The position numbers were made by a program, and so were the translations under genes. Below, one piece after another: positions 56,269 to 64,000 of a stretch of 64,000 bases of DNA. Location: NCBI GenBank assembly GCA_947492745.1, contig CANLOE010000009.1:41779-105778 (forward strand), written 5' to 3'. The DNA is from an uncultured Cyclobacteriaceae bacterium (GTDB lineage Bacteria > Bacteroidota > Bacteroidia > Cytophagales > Cyclobacteriaceae). Every line of letters starts with the position of its first letter. Position 1 is the stretch's first letter. Below the pieces are notes generated by a model that did not search any database, was not told the DNA's origin, and was given only the letters and a program-made list of their open reading frames with translations.

Positions 56269-59196
56269 ATGAAAAATTTAGCAATCAGAAGATTACTCAT
56301 TGGAGTACTGTTTTTGTGTGTAAGCAACCTATCGGCGCAGGAACAGCAACAAGTGTCGGGAAAGGTTACCGATGACAATGGAAGCCCGCTGCCGGGAGCG
56401 AACGTACAATATGCCGACTCCAATAAAGGTACTGTAACGGATGCAGATGGCTACTATCAAATCGTGGTAGACGAAGGAGCTACCCTTATCTTCAGCTATA
56501 TCGGCTACAAAGCACAGACTATTAAAGTAGGGAGCAGGACTACTGTAGATGTTGTACTCTCTCAGAATGCACTATTAGAAGAGGTAGTGGTCATAGGTTA
56601 TGGTACTTCACGCCAAGAAGACCTTACCGGGGCCATATCCTCACTTTCTTCGGATGATTTTGAACAACAGCCCGTCATTCGGGCAGAAGATGCACTGCAG
56701 GCCAGGGCAGCTGGGGTTCAAGTGACCAAAAATACCGGTGCTCCGGGTGGGGATGTAAAGATAAGGATACGTGGTTCCAATTCTATTTCCTTCAGCAATC
56801 AACCCCTCGTCGTTATTGATGGGGTTATCGGAGGTACCCTACAAAGTCTAAATCCCAACGATATCGCCTCTATCGATGTATTGAAAGATGCCTCTGCGAC
56901 AGCAGTGTATGGCTCTAGAGGGGCCAATGGTGTTATCGTTGTGAGCACCAAAAAGGGAGAAGGCGGAGCAAAATTCGATATTGAATACTTTAGCTCTTTT
57001 TCGAAAATACCTAAAAAAATCCCATTGCTGAGCCCGGAACAGTTTGCGGAGATATCAGGCATCGATGTAGTGGACGGTGGCACGGACTATCAGGACGCTT
57101 ATTTTCGGACTGCATTGCTCCATTCCGTACAATTGTCCACTAGTGGGGCTGCGGATGGACTTTCTTATTTTGTCTCGGGTAATTATGTCGATCAGGAAGG
57201 GATTGTGTTCAATTCCGGATATCAACGCTTTTCACTTCGGTCGAATCTGGAACTACAGGCCAATGATAAATTAAAGATAGGACTGAATCTATTTGGCTCA
57301 AGAGAGCATCGGCATAACGTATTTTTCGGAGGAGCCGGTACAGCAGGGGACAGGAGAGGCGGTATATTGGGAATATTGGGCTGGGATCCTACAAAACCTA
57401 TCCGTAACCCTGATGGCTCCTACTATCAGCTACAGTCTTCTGTTGGGAATATTTTGGTCAACCCTGTAGCTGTTCAGACCGAACTGGATAACAATAGGCT
57501 ACAGGATAGGTTCAATGCCAATTTTAACCTATCCTACGATATATCGGAGTCGCTGAACTATAGGGCCATAGTTGGGGGGGCATTCCAGTTTGTCAACAAC
57601 GAGAACTATGCAGGTATTCCCGACGGCACGACCATTCTATCTCCCATAGCTTCTTATCTATCAAGAAGGTCGGATAATTATCAAATCAGTAATATTCTGA
57701 CATGGGATAAGCAGATAGGGGCTTCGCAGCTCAAACTGACAGGTGTTTTTGAAGAGCAGGCAGTACAGTGGAGGTCTGCCAGTGGTCGTTCTGGAGAATT
57801 TGCTATTGGTGGTCTCAAAGAGGCTTTCTATTTACTGGAGTTGGGAACGGACCCTAGCTTAGAGGCAGACCGGGAAAAGTCGGCTATACGCTCTTATGTA
57901 GGTAGGGGAGAGCTGAACTTCAAGGATAATTTACTACTGACGGCAACACTGCGTGTTGATGAATCTTCCAATTTTAGAAAAGAAAACCGTACAGGGTACT
58001 TCCCATCAGTCTCAGCGGCCTATTCTTTTCAGAAACTGTTACCGAGTAATGAATACCTTGATAATGTAAAACTTAGGCTGGGATATGGAGAAGTGGGCAA
58101 CCAGAATGTAGGTGCCTTGAACACCTTCTCAGAATTACCGCTGGGTAGAGATTTTGCCTTTGATGGTGATAATGAGGTCGTTGGGCTGGGTACGCCAACT
58201 TTCAAGGACCTTAATTTGAAATGGGAGACCACGAAACAGTTCAACGCAGGACTTGATTTCTTTTTAGTGGATAGTCGTATTTTGCTGAAAGTAGATTGGT
58301 TCAGAAAAAATACGGTAGACCTATTGTTGAGAAAGCCCGTGCCATTGTACTCTGGTGGAGGGACTTTTCTGACCAATGTAGGGGAAGTTCAGAACACAGG
58401 AGTGGATTTAGGACTAAGTGCCAGTATCATTAACACGGATAAGTTTCAATGGAACGCTAACCTGAATCTATCGGCTGTGAAAAACGAAGCCATCGATTTA
58501 GGGGGGCAGGAGCAGATACTGATCGGTGCATTTAGTGGTAGTAGTAGTGGCAGCTCTTTTGCCATACGCGTGGGAGAGCCTTTGGGGCAGTTCTACGGAG
58601 CTACCTTTTTAGGTACTTGGAAAACTGCCGACCAAAGTACCGGACAGGTGCCAGGGACTTCCAAATATGCACTGGACGAAAGCGGTAACCCCGTACTGGG
58701 CGTTATCGGTAATGGTACACCGGAGTTGACCTGGGGCTGGAACAACACTATATCCTATAAGAACATCAATTTGAACTTCCTGTTGAGGGGAGTTCATGGT
58801 TTCGAGGTATTCAACCAAACGTACTCAAGTCTGATGTTTCCCGCCAATAGTGGCTCGGCTTCACATGCCGACTACCTCGACCGCTGGACTGCCGAAAACG
58901 AAACGGAAATACCTGCAGGAGGTACTAATCTAGCTTCCACAAGATATGTGGAAAAAGGCGACTTTGTGCGTTTGAGTAATATTACCGTAAGCTATACTTT
59001 GGAAGAGTTCGCACCTTTCCGCTCAGTACAGGTTTATGTCAGCGGTCAAAACCTATTGACCATTACCTCCTATACTGGGTTTGACCCAGAAGTATCCTCT
59101 TCAGGGGCAAGCGGCAGTGATGGCGCAGTATCGTTCGATTCGGGAGCCTTTCCTAATCCAAGGACGGCTACGATAGGAGTCAAAATAGGACTTTGA
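56269..59196 (+). CDS. SusC-like TonB-dependent outer-membrane transporter
   Basis: Outer-membrane importer of oligosaccharides, 975 residues from the ATG at 56269 (MKNLAIRRLLIGVLFLCVSN, signal peptide). The carboxypeptidase-D-like domain is VSGKVTDDNGSPLPGANVQYADSNKGTVTDADGYYQI. The plug carries EEVVVIGYGTSRQEDLTGAISSL and IASIDVLKDASATAVYGSRGANGVIVVSTKKG. The 22-strand barrel ends in FDSGAFPNPRTATIGVKIGL. The frame extends 24 codons further upstream, but that leader is not signal-like. It overlaps the frame of the SusD gene that follows. The substrate is inferred from the adjacent lyase. Confidence 0.95.
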   Translation: MKNLAIRRLLIGVLFLCVSNLSAQEQQQVSGKVTDDNGSPLPGANVQYADSNKGTVTDADGYYQIVVDEGATLIFSYIGYKAQTIKVGSRTTVDVVLSQNALLEEVVVIGYGTSRQEDLTGAISSLSSDDFEQQPVIRAEDALQARAAGVQVTKNTGAPGGDVKIRIRGSNSISFSNQPLVVIDGVIGGTLQSLNPNDIASIDVLKDASATAVYGSRGANGVIVVSTKKGEGGAKFDIEYFSSFSKIPKKIPLLSPEQFAEISGIDVVDGGTDYQDAYFRTALLHSVQLSTSGAADGLSYFVSGNYVDQEGIVFNSGYQRFSLRSNLELQANDKLKIGLNLFGSREHRHNVFFGGAGTAGDRRGGILGILGWDPTKPIRNPDGSYYQLQSSVGNILVNPVAVQTELDNNRLQDRFNANFNLSYDISESLNYRAIVGGAFQFVNNENYAGIPDGTTILSPIASYLSRRSDNYQISNILTWDKQIGASQLKLTGVFEEQAVQWRSASGRSGEFAIGGLKEAFYLLELGTDPSLEADREKSAIRSYVGRGELNFKDNLLLTATLRVDESSNFRKENRTGYFPSVSAAYSFQKLLPSNEYLDNVKLRLGYGEVGNQNVGALNTFSELPLGRDFAFDGDNEVVGLGTPTFKDLNLKWETTKQFNAGLDFFLVDSRILLKVDWFRKNTVDLLLRKPVPLYSGGGTFLTNVGEVQNTGVDLGLSASIINTDKFQWNANLNLSAVKNEAIDLGGQEQILIGAFSGSSSGSSFAIRVGEPLGQFYGATFLGTWKTADQSTGQVPGTSKYALDESGNPVLGVIGNGTPELTWGWNNTISYKNINLNFLLRGVHGFEVFNQTYSSLMFPANSGSASHADYLDRWTAENETEIPAGGTNLASTRYVEKGDFVRLSNITVSYTLEEFAPFRSVQVYVSGQNLLTITSYTGFDPEVSSSGASGSDGAVSFDSGAFPNPRTATIGVKIGL

Positions 59197-59243
59197 CCAA
59201 TATACCTTTGATAACCAAAAACCGAAAAGAACCAAACACTACT

Positions 59244-60785
59244 ATGAATTATCTCAATTCCATATACCGAACCTTTTTTATCTCTCTTTCATTACTTTTT
59301 GTAATCAACGCATGTACTGAGCTGGAAGAAAATCCTGGAGCAGTGCAACTTGCACCTGGAACATTGACTTCCGTGGAAACACTCGAAGCATTGATTACAG
59401 GCATGTACCGTACGGTACAAAACGAAGCGCGATGGTCAAATTTTTTCATTGCCGGATACTCTGGTGATGATATTACCACGTTCAGTGGAGGTAATAAAGT
59501 GGGCTTTAGAGAGGCGGACTGGAGGGCACAGACTCCCGCTTCCGATCGCTTGGTACGAGCTTACCGTGGAGCCTACAATATGATTGCCATAGCCAATACA
59601 GCCATAAATGCCAAAGAAGCTATTGAAGGTGATCGGGAAATCATCGACCGACTGATTGGGGAGACCCATTTTATGCGGGCTTTTGCCTACTTACACCTGA
59701 CCAGGACCTATGGCGAAGTGCCTGTACAGTTAAATGTTAATGATCCTCAAATACTTAGAAAGGCCTCCTTTCAAGAACTCTACGAATTGATAGAAGCGGA
59801 CCTCTTAGAGGCTGAGCGTTTGCTTCCCGATGTCTACCCTGGTATTCAAGCTACGGGTATACGTCCAAGTAAAGGAGCTGCCAAAGCTTTTTTGGCACGT
59901 CTGTACATGCACTGGGCAGGTTTTCCGTTGAACGAAAGTGATAAATATGGGTTGGCGGCTACCAAGTCAAAAGAAGTCATCGATGGCGGCTTTGGTTACG
60001 ATCTTTCGCCCAGTTTGAGAAGCATGTGGACCGTGGGCAATCGTTTTGCTCATAGCGAAGGGGTGTTTACTATGGTATTCTGTGATGAGGTCTGCGGTAC
60101 GGGCAATAGGACCACGGGGAGGCTCGGACTGCCTTTAGAGGCTAAAGGCTGGAGTGAGACTTTTGGAGAAATTGCCTTTTTCGAGGATATGGAAGCTGCG
60201 GCGATGGCAGAAGGAACCACGACAAGGTTCGAAGATACTTATGTCCTGGAAGTATTGCCCAGAGGGGATGAACCCAATGGTGCCGAATGGAGGAATTTTG
60301 ATATTGAACCCCATCCTATTTTAAGAAAGGTAGTTGGTGGTGATATGAGCGAAGTGAGTGTGGTCAATAGTACTAATAATGCTATTAACCGCTATTTTAT
60401 GCGCTATGCGGATGTTCTTTTGACCTACGCAGAGGCCTCTGGCCGTTCGGGAAATAGCAGCACCGAAGCATGGGAAGCATTGAACAAGGTGAGACGAAGA
60501 GCTGCCGGGCTAGATCCGAATATTGCAGCGCCGAGTATCGATATCACCTCGGGAGATTTGGCAGAGCTTGCTTTTACAGAACGCAAATGGGAACTGGCGG
60601 GTGAGTTTGAAAGGTGGCATGATCTGGTGAGAACGAATCGTGTTGTGGAGGCCTTTGCTAATAGATCGCCCGATGAGGCAGTAGACGTTGTCAACTCGAA
60701 GACTCCTGAAACTAGCGGCAAATATTTGTATTTCAGTCCTATACCTCAGGCTGAATTGGATAATTCGCCTCAGTTGAACGACTGA
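59244..60785 (+). CDS. SusD/RagB family surface lipoprotein
   Basis: Glycan-binding lid for the SusC channel, 513 residues from the ATG at 59244. The signal peptide MNYLNSIYRTFFISLSLLFV ends in the lipobox INAC. The N-terminal region has TLTSVETLEALITGMYRTVQNEARWSNFFIAGYSGDD. The TPR-like core is YRGAYNMIAIANTAINAKEAI and LIGETHFMRAFAYLHLTRTYGEVPVQ. The RagB signature is RYFMRYADVLLTYAEASGRSG and LAFTERKWELAGEFERWHDLVRTNRVVEAF. It ends with YLYFSPIPQAELDNSPQLND. It lies 47 bases after susC and is co-transcribed with it. A strong terminator follows. Confidence 0.95.
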   Translation: MNYLNSIYRTFFISLSLLFVINACTELEENPGAVQLAPGTLTSVETLEALITGMYRTVQNEARWSNFFIAGYSGDDITTFSGGNKVGFREADWRAQTPASDRLVRAYRGAYNMIAIANTAINAKEAIEGDREIIDRLIGETHFMRAFAYLHLTRTYGEVPVQLNVNDPQILRKASFQELYELIEADLLEAERLLPDVYPGIQATGIRPSKGAAKAFLARLYMHWAGFPLNESDKYGLAATKSKEVIDGGFGYDLSPSLRSMWTVGNRFAHSEGVFTMVFCDEVCGTGNRTTGRLGLPLEAKGWSETFGEIAFFEDMEAAAMAEGTTTRFEDTYVLEVLPRGDEPNGAEWRNFDIEPHPILRKVVGGDMSEVSVVNSTNNAINRYFMRYADVLLTYAEASGRSGNSSTEAWEALNKVRRRAAGLDPNIAAPSIDITSGDLAELAFTERKWELAGEFERWHDLVRTNRVVEAFANRSPDEAVDVVNSKTPETSGKYLYFSPIPQAELDNSPQLND

Positions 60786-60842
60786 TTTATAGCAGTACGG
60801 TTAATTTGTTTTCAAGATATCGACTGGAAAAAATCCAGAAGT

Positions 60843-60896
60843 AAGGCGGAAAAACGATGCGGTGATCAATGTCGTTTTTCCGCCCTTAATTTTTAT
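60843..60896 (+). terminator. Intrinsic terminator of the susC-susD operon
   Basis: A stem GGCGGAAAAACGA paired with TCGTTTTTCCGCC, followed by CTTAATTTTTATAG, 60 bases after the susD stop. Confidence 0.92.
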
Positions 60897-61848
60897 AGTT
60901 GACTGTGCGTTATGTGATACGCCTTGGAGTCAAAACCACTTTCATACAAGCCCCTTTCTTATCACGGAAAATGCGATATGCGCTCAAGCGCTTCTTTTGG
61001 TTTTATCTTATGATTTAGAATCATTGAAGGATTGATTTTCTTCTCTTTTATTTTTTTAAGAGCGACTTTATATAATCTTGGTTGTGAGTATTTTGTGTTG
61101 GGAAAGTGAGTTTTTTATTCATCGCGGCTCCGAAGATAAGCTCGTTGATGTCGGCACAAACACTGAGCACTGATACATTTCAAAACAGTCTTTCAGTTCT
61201 ATGTACGAGTACAATTGTCTATAATTTTCAGTTGTAATGGTTATTGATACCCAATGCACCAAATCCTATCAAGTGTCCAGTGCTGAATACAGTTGGAAGG
61301 AAAATACGAAAGAAGGTATTTTTATTATAAACTTAGATTACACATAGCACTGTTGTGCTGGATTCAAGAAAGACACATTCAATTTTCTGAATTTCAGCTA
61401 TTTGATTTCAATATGGATTTTCTGCCGCATGATTTGGGTTAAAACGGAGTTTTGAAACCTGTCAGGGTCAACTGGCTTGGCGGAGTACACGCCTTGTTGA
61501 ATTCTTTTTCATATTCTCTTGCGCTCATATGGTCTTAAGTTCGTGAAAACCCAACTAAGTATTGTTCTATCGTGGGTTTTGTGCTTTTTCAGTGGTTCCT
61601 AAGTAAACCTTTGGCCGGAACAGGTCTTTGGAACAGTGTTTTCTACGAGTTGCCTTTCGGGCCGACCGATGACAGTAAGTGCTTGCTCCCAAAGGTTAAA
61701 AAATTCTTAACTTAGATTTTATCGTTTACTCAAAATAATCCTCGTAATTGTATTTATTCCACGAATAGGATTTTTCAGCTCAAGTGGATATGTATGGTGC
61801 CGAACTTTAGGAGAAACTAATCGATAACCAAAAACGGAATCCAATTCA
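60897..61848. other. Gene-poor region between susD and the ECF sigma factor
   Basis: No supported gene. A family E right end (CATTTCAAAACAGTCTTTC) lies at about 61180-61199 and a half family B unit (GATTACACATAGCACTGTTG through CATGATTTGGGTTAA) at about 61333-61442. The rest is unassigned. Confidence 0.5.
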
Positions 61849-62445
61849 GTGATATACTCTAATGACGATAGCGGAAATGTTCAACTCCTGAGACTGATAA
61901 AGCAGGGCAACAAGCTGGCTTTCAATATACTGTTCGACCGGTATTGGGAGCAGCTTTATACATATACCCGAAAAATAGTGCTGGACGACCAAGCTGCTGA
62001 GGACGTAGTTCAGGAAGTATTTCTGGATTTATGGGAAAAGTGTCAGCGCCGGACTATTGACAATCTACCGGCCTACCTCTTTGGTGCTGTACGCTATCTT
62101 GCCCTAAAACAGCTTCGGCAGAAAAAGTATTATACCGGTGTCCATATCGAAGTGTTCAATCAGGTAGTTACGGATAGTACCGCTGATGGCCCCATGGAAT
62201 TGAACGAACTCAAAGCCTCTTTTGATAATGTCATAAAAGAGCTTCCCCATCGTTGCGAGGAGATATTCCGGTTGAGCCGCTATAAAGGACTGTCCAATCA
62301 AGAGATTGCCGATCGCTTAAATCTCTCCAAACGTACCGTAGAGCTACAGATCAGTAATGCTCTCAAACATCTTAAGTTAACTAGAAATAAACTTGCCGTA
62401 ATACTCTTGTTTGCCGTGACAGTATCCTACTTTGCTTTTTTTTGA
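61849..62445 (+). CDS. ECF-type RNA polymerase sigma factor
   Basis: A 198-residue sigma-70 family factor of the extracytoplasmic function group, starting at GTG. Region 2 is AFNILFDRYWEQLYTYTRKIVLDDQAAEDVVQEVFLDLWEK. Region 4 is LPHRCEEIFRLSRYKGLSNQEIADRLNLSKRTVELQISNALKHLK, a standard helix-turn-helix. It ends in a hydrophobic tail (LAVILLFAVTVSYFAFF), as many Bacteroidota ECF factors do. Usually a FecR-type anti-sigma gene follows and precedes susC. Here the next bases are repeats and a broken IS, so the anti-sigma is missing or elsewhere. It may control the nearby susC-susD genes (inference). Confidence 0.93.
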   Translation: MIYSNDDSGNVQLLRLIKQGNKLAFNILFDRYWEQLYTYTRKIVLDDQAAEDVVQEVFLDLWEKCQRRTIDNLPAYLFGAVRYLALKQLRQKKYYTGVHIEVFNQVVTDSTADGPMELNELKASFDNVIKELPHRCEEIFRLSRYKGLSNQEIADRLNLSKRTVELQISNALKHLKLTRNKLAVILLFAVTVSYFAFF

Positions 62446-62585
62446 GTACGGCAACTTTACCTACCTACCAACGACCGTTGGGTGAAACGCCTTTTCATCA
62501 GGGCCATTCCTTAGGCTGATTTCTTTGTTATTCTTTACGCAGATCACCTGAAATGACAGTTTACCGAACCGTTACCAAAATGAAG

Positions 62586-62782
62586 CCTAAGAGACTGTTT
62601 TGAAATTATATTTATACTCAAGAAAAAATGAAATGGTAAACCTGATAGGCAATGGCCATGGGGAAAATCCGTAGAGTTTTGAATCGTTACGGGTAGACGT
62701 GTCATTAGGGCTTTTGGAAAATAGTGGCACCTAAGTCAACAAATCATCTTGTCTCAAATCAATTGCGTTTAGGTATAAACCC
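62586..62782. repeat. Family E left end joined to family C repeat
   Basis: AGAGACTGTTTTGAAATTAT (62590-62609) runs directly into TTTATACTCAAGAAAAAATG...GGTAAACC and on to GTTACGGGTAGACGTGTCAT...CTCAAATCAATTGCG. This is the uninterrupted form of the family C repeat seen in two pieces at 32633-32966. Confidence 0.7.
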
Positions 62783-63107
62783 GGATCATGCATTGGAAAA
62801 TCTACTGCGGATCTAATACAAATTTAGGTTTCAACTGTCGTATAAGATTCCGCTGGTCATTTTGTTTCAATCAAGGCGGTAACCGCAGGGATAGCAGCGC
62901 TATCCCGAGGATTGTCAACGCAGAGTGAAGCAAAATGACCAGGAAGATAGGCGATATTTAAAAGCTAAGTTTGTATAAATAGCTGCAAACCGGTCCTTGC
63001 ACTACGTTTTTTGAATTCACCATAACGGTGCCACGCTAAATCCGATAAAACACCCTGATTTATTGTTTTTTAAACCCTCATAACTAAGCTCCAATGCATG
63101 ATTCGGG
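62778..63107. repeat. Family B foldback element (B6) split by a family A insertion
   Basis: AACCCGGATCATGCATTGGA (62778 on) and AGCTCCAATGCATGATTCGGG (ending 63107) are the two ends. The core CCATAACGGTGCCACG has decayed. The A insertion is after GGATCTAA; the uninterrupted sequence GGATCTAAATAGCTGCAAA exists in B2 at about 13194. Confidence 0.8.
62817..62975. repeat. Family A palindromic MITE (A6), 159 bp with TAA duplication
   Basis: TACAAATTTAGGTTTCAACT to GCTAAGTTTGTA, flanked by TAA at 62814-62816 and 62976-62978. The core GGGATAGCAGCGCTATCCC is intact. The two 79-base arms align with each other end to end. Confidence 0.92.
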
Positions 63108-64000
63108 CAATGTCGTTTAGTTAAGGAAAAAGTGTTAACTTAGGGTTGTAGGAAAAGGGAGCGATAATTTTTCAGTAGCGCATTAAAAGTACAGAGATCC
63201 TTTACCTTTTCGGAGGATCTTTCAAGCCTCATAAAAACAGAGATCGAAGATGGTTCCGTCAGGGAACGGTTCGGGGTTTCCGGAACGGATTTCACACGCA
63301 ACAGGGGCCTGGGGTTTTCCTCTCTGGTCCACTTGCCTTACGGCAAAGAACCTGTTGGGGTTTCGGTCATTTTGAAACAAGGACCGAAAACAATGGGAAA
63401 GTGGTCCTGGCCCGTACCTCCCGGGCATATGATGTCCTCAATGGGATAGGCATCGATGCCCGGATAGAACATTACCGCACAGGTGAGCTGTCACTGTGCG
63501 AGCGCCACCTTCCCTGTCCGGACACGTTGGACCTGCTCATTATGGATAGGGCCTATGCTGCTTTTTGGCCAATGGCCGCCCTTCATCACCAAAAGAAGAG
63601 TTTTTCGATCAGGGTAAAGGCCAATCGGTGGAAGCCGGCCAAGCAGTTCCCATCTTCTAAAAAGAAAGAACAGTTGATCGAAGTAGGCCCGGGCAATGAA
63701 GCCGTTAAACCTGCGTAGCATAAAACTGCTGATTTTGAAGTGATCTATGCTCGCAATAGGAAGGCTATCGATTATTTTGGGTTAAAAAGTGCCGTGAAAG
63801 AGGGATAGATACTTCTGCGCTGAAACCGAGGTCGGTAAGGGTCCCTATGGACGGTAATGAGGACCATGTACCGGTCACCAACCTGATCGACCAAAAAGAA
63901 TATCGGTGCGCCGAGTTCAGGAGCCTGTACCGTAAAAGGTGGCCTGTGGAAGAATCGTTCAAATTGCTCAAGACCAGGGCCGAACCGGAAAACCTAAGTG
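63108..64000 (+). pseudogene. IS4-family transposase, internally deleted and interrupted (runs off the window)
   Basis: The left IS end CAATGTCGTTTAGTTAAGG (about 63108) resembles the IS end at 33145. Transposase text appears in pieces: VRERFGVSGTDFTRNRGLGFSSLVHLP (63260-63345), then after a deletion GKVVLARTSRAYDVLNGIGIDARIEHYRTGELSLCERHLPC with the second catalytic Asp in LLIMDRAYAAFWPMAALHHQ, then an 85-base repeat insertion, then VPVTNLIDQKEYRCAEFRSLYRKRWPVEESFKLLKTRA with the Y-R-E-K motif. The first catalytic Asp (DGS) region is deleted. Not functional. Confidence 0.82.
63703..63787. repeat. Short family D-type element inside the transposase remnant
   Basis: GTTAAACCTGCGTAGCATAA to CGATTATTTTGGGTTAAAA, about 85 bp. 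It matches the right half of D1 (3377-3463). It interrupts the transposase frame, so it arrived after, or during, IS decay. Confidence 0.65.

Overview
The window is a chromosomal segment of a member of the Bacteroidota. The evidence is a SusC/SusD pair, a surface-type protein with a likely C-terminal secretion domain, Bacteroidota-type promoters (TTG, then about 19 bases, then TAnnTTTG), DUF4154/YfiR-like and DUF6787-like proteins, and a short ATP synthase epsilon subunit. A Cytophagales-type marine or environmental bacterium is my best guess, but that is inference. Housekeeping genes are intact and ordinary. The spaces between them are unusually full of short palindromic repeats and decayed insertion sequences.

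Layout. 1-9.5 kb: start of prfC (-), dnaK (+), a membrane glycosyltransferase (-), a subtilisin-like lipoprotein protease (-) and bactofilin (-). 9.8-16.7 kb: an alkyltransferase-like protein, a single-domain response regulator, two YfiR-like proteins, an RluA-type pseudouridine synthase and two small envelope proteins. 16.8-30.2 kb, all on the minus strand: atpC/atpD, a sensor kinase, an ABC exporter pair, a DUF4097-like secreted protein, dnaJ/grpE, obgE, adk, hpt and an M42-type aminopeptidase. 30.9-32.5 kb: upp and a Ca2+/Na+ antiporter. 33.1-34.7 kb: a decayed IS4-type element. 34.7-40 kb: a TPR sensor kinase, two small secreted proteins and a MarR regulator with two identical palindromes around it. 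41.8-46.8 kb: tRNA-Leu(GAG), egtD/egtB (ergothioneine) and an S9 oligopeptidase, bracketed by inverted fragments of one IS. 48.4-51.9 kb: a beta-repeat secreted protein, a PD-(D/E)XK nuclease fragment and an orphan biotinyl-carrier-like protein. 52-62.4 kb: a chondroitinase-type PL8 lyase (-), SusC, SusD and an ECF sigma factor, which together look like a small glycosaminoglycan-use locus. 62.5-64 kb: nested repeats and another decayed IS4-type transposase.

The most interesting feature is the repeat landscape. At least four families of foldback elements (called A, B, D and E here; about 160, 170, 175 and 220-310 bp) occupy most intergenic gaps. Family A has six copies that are almost all exactly 159 bp, with TACAAA...TTTGTA ends. 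Five have an intact 3-bp duplication of the form TNA (TAA or TTA). Several copies sit inside or against B or E elements, so empty sites can be read directly. In the copies examined in full (A, B) the arms align end to end, and all four families share the same central hairpin plan, TAGC-NNN-GCTA. No transposase in the window has matching ends.
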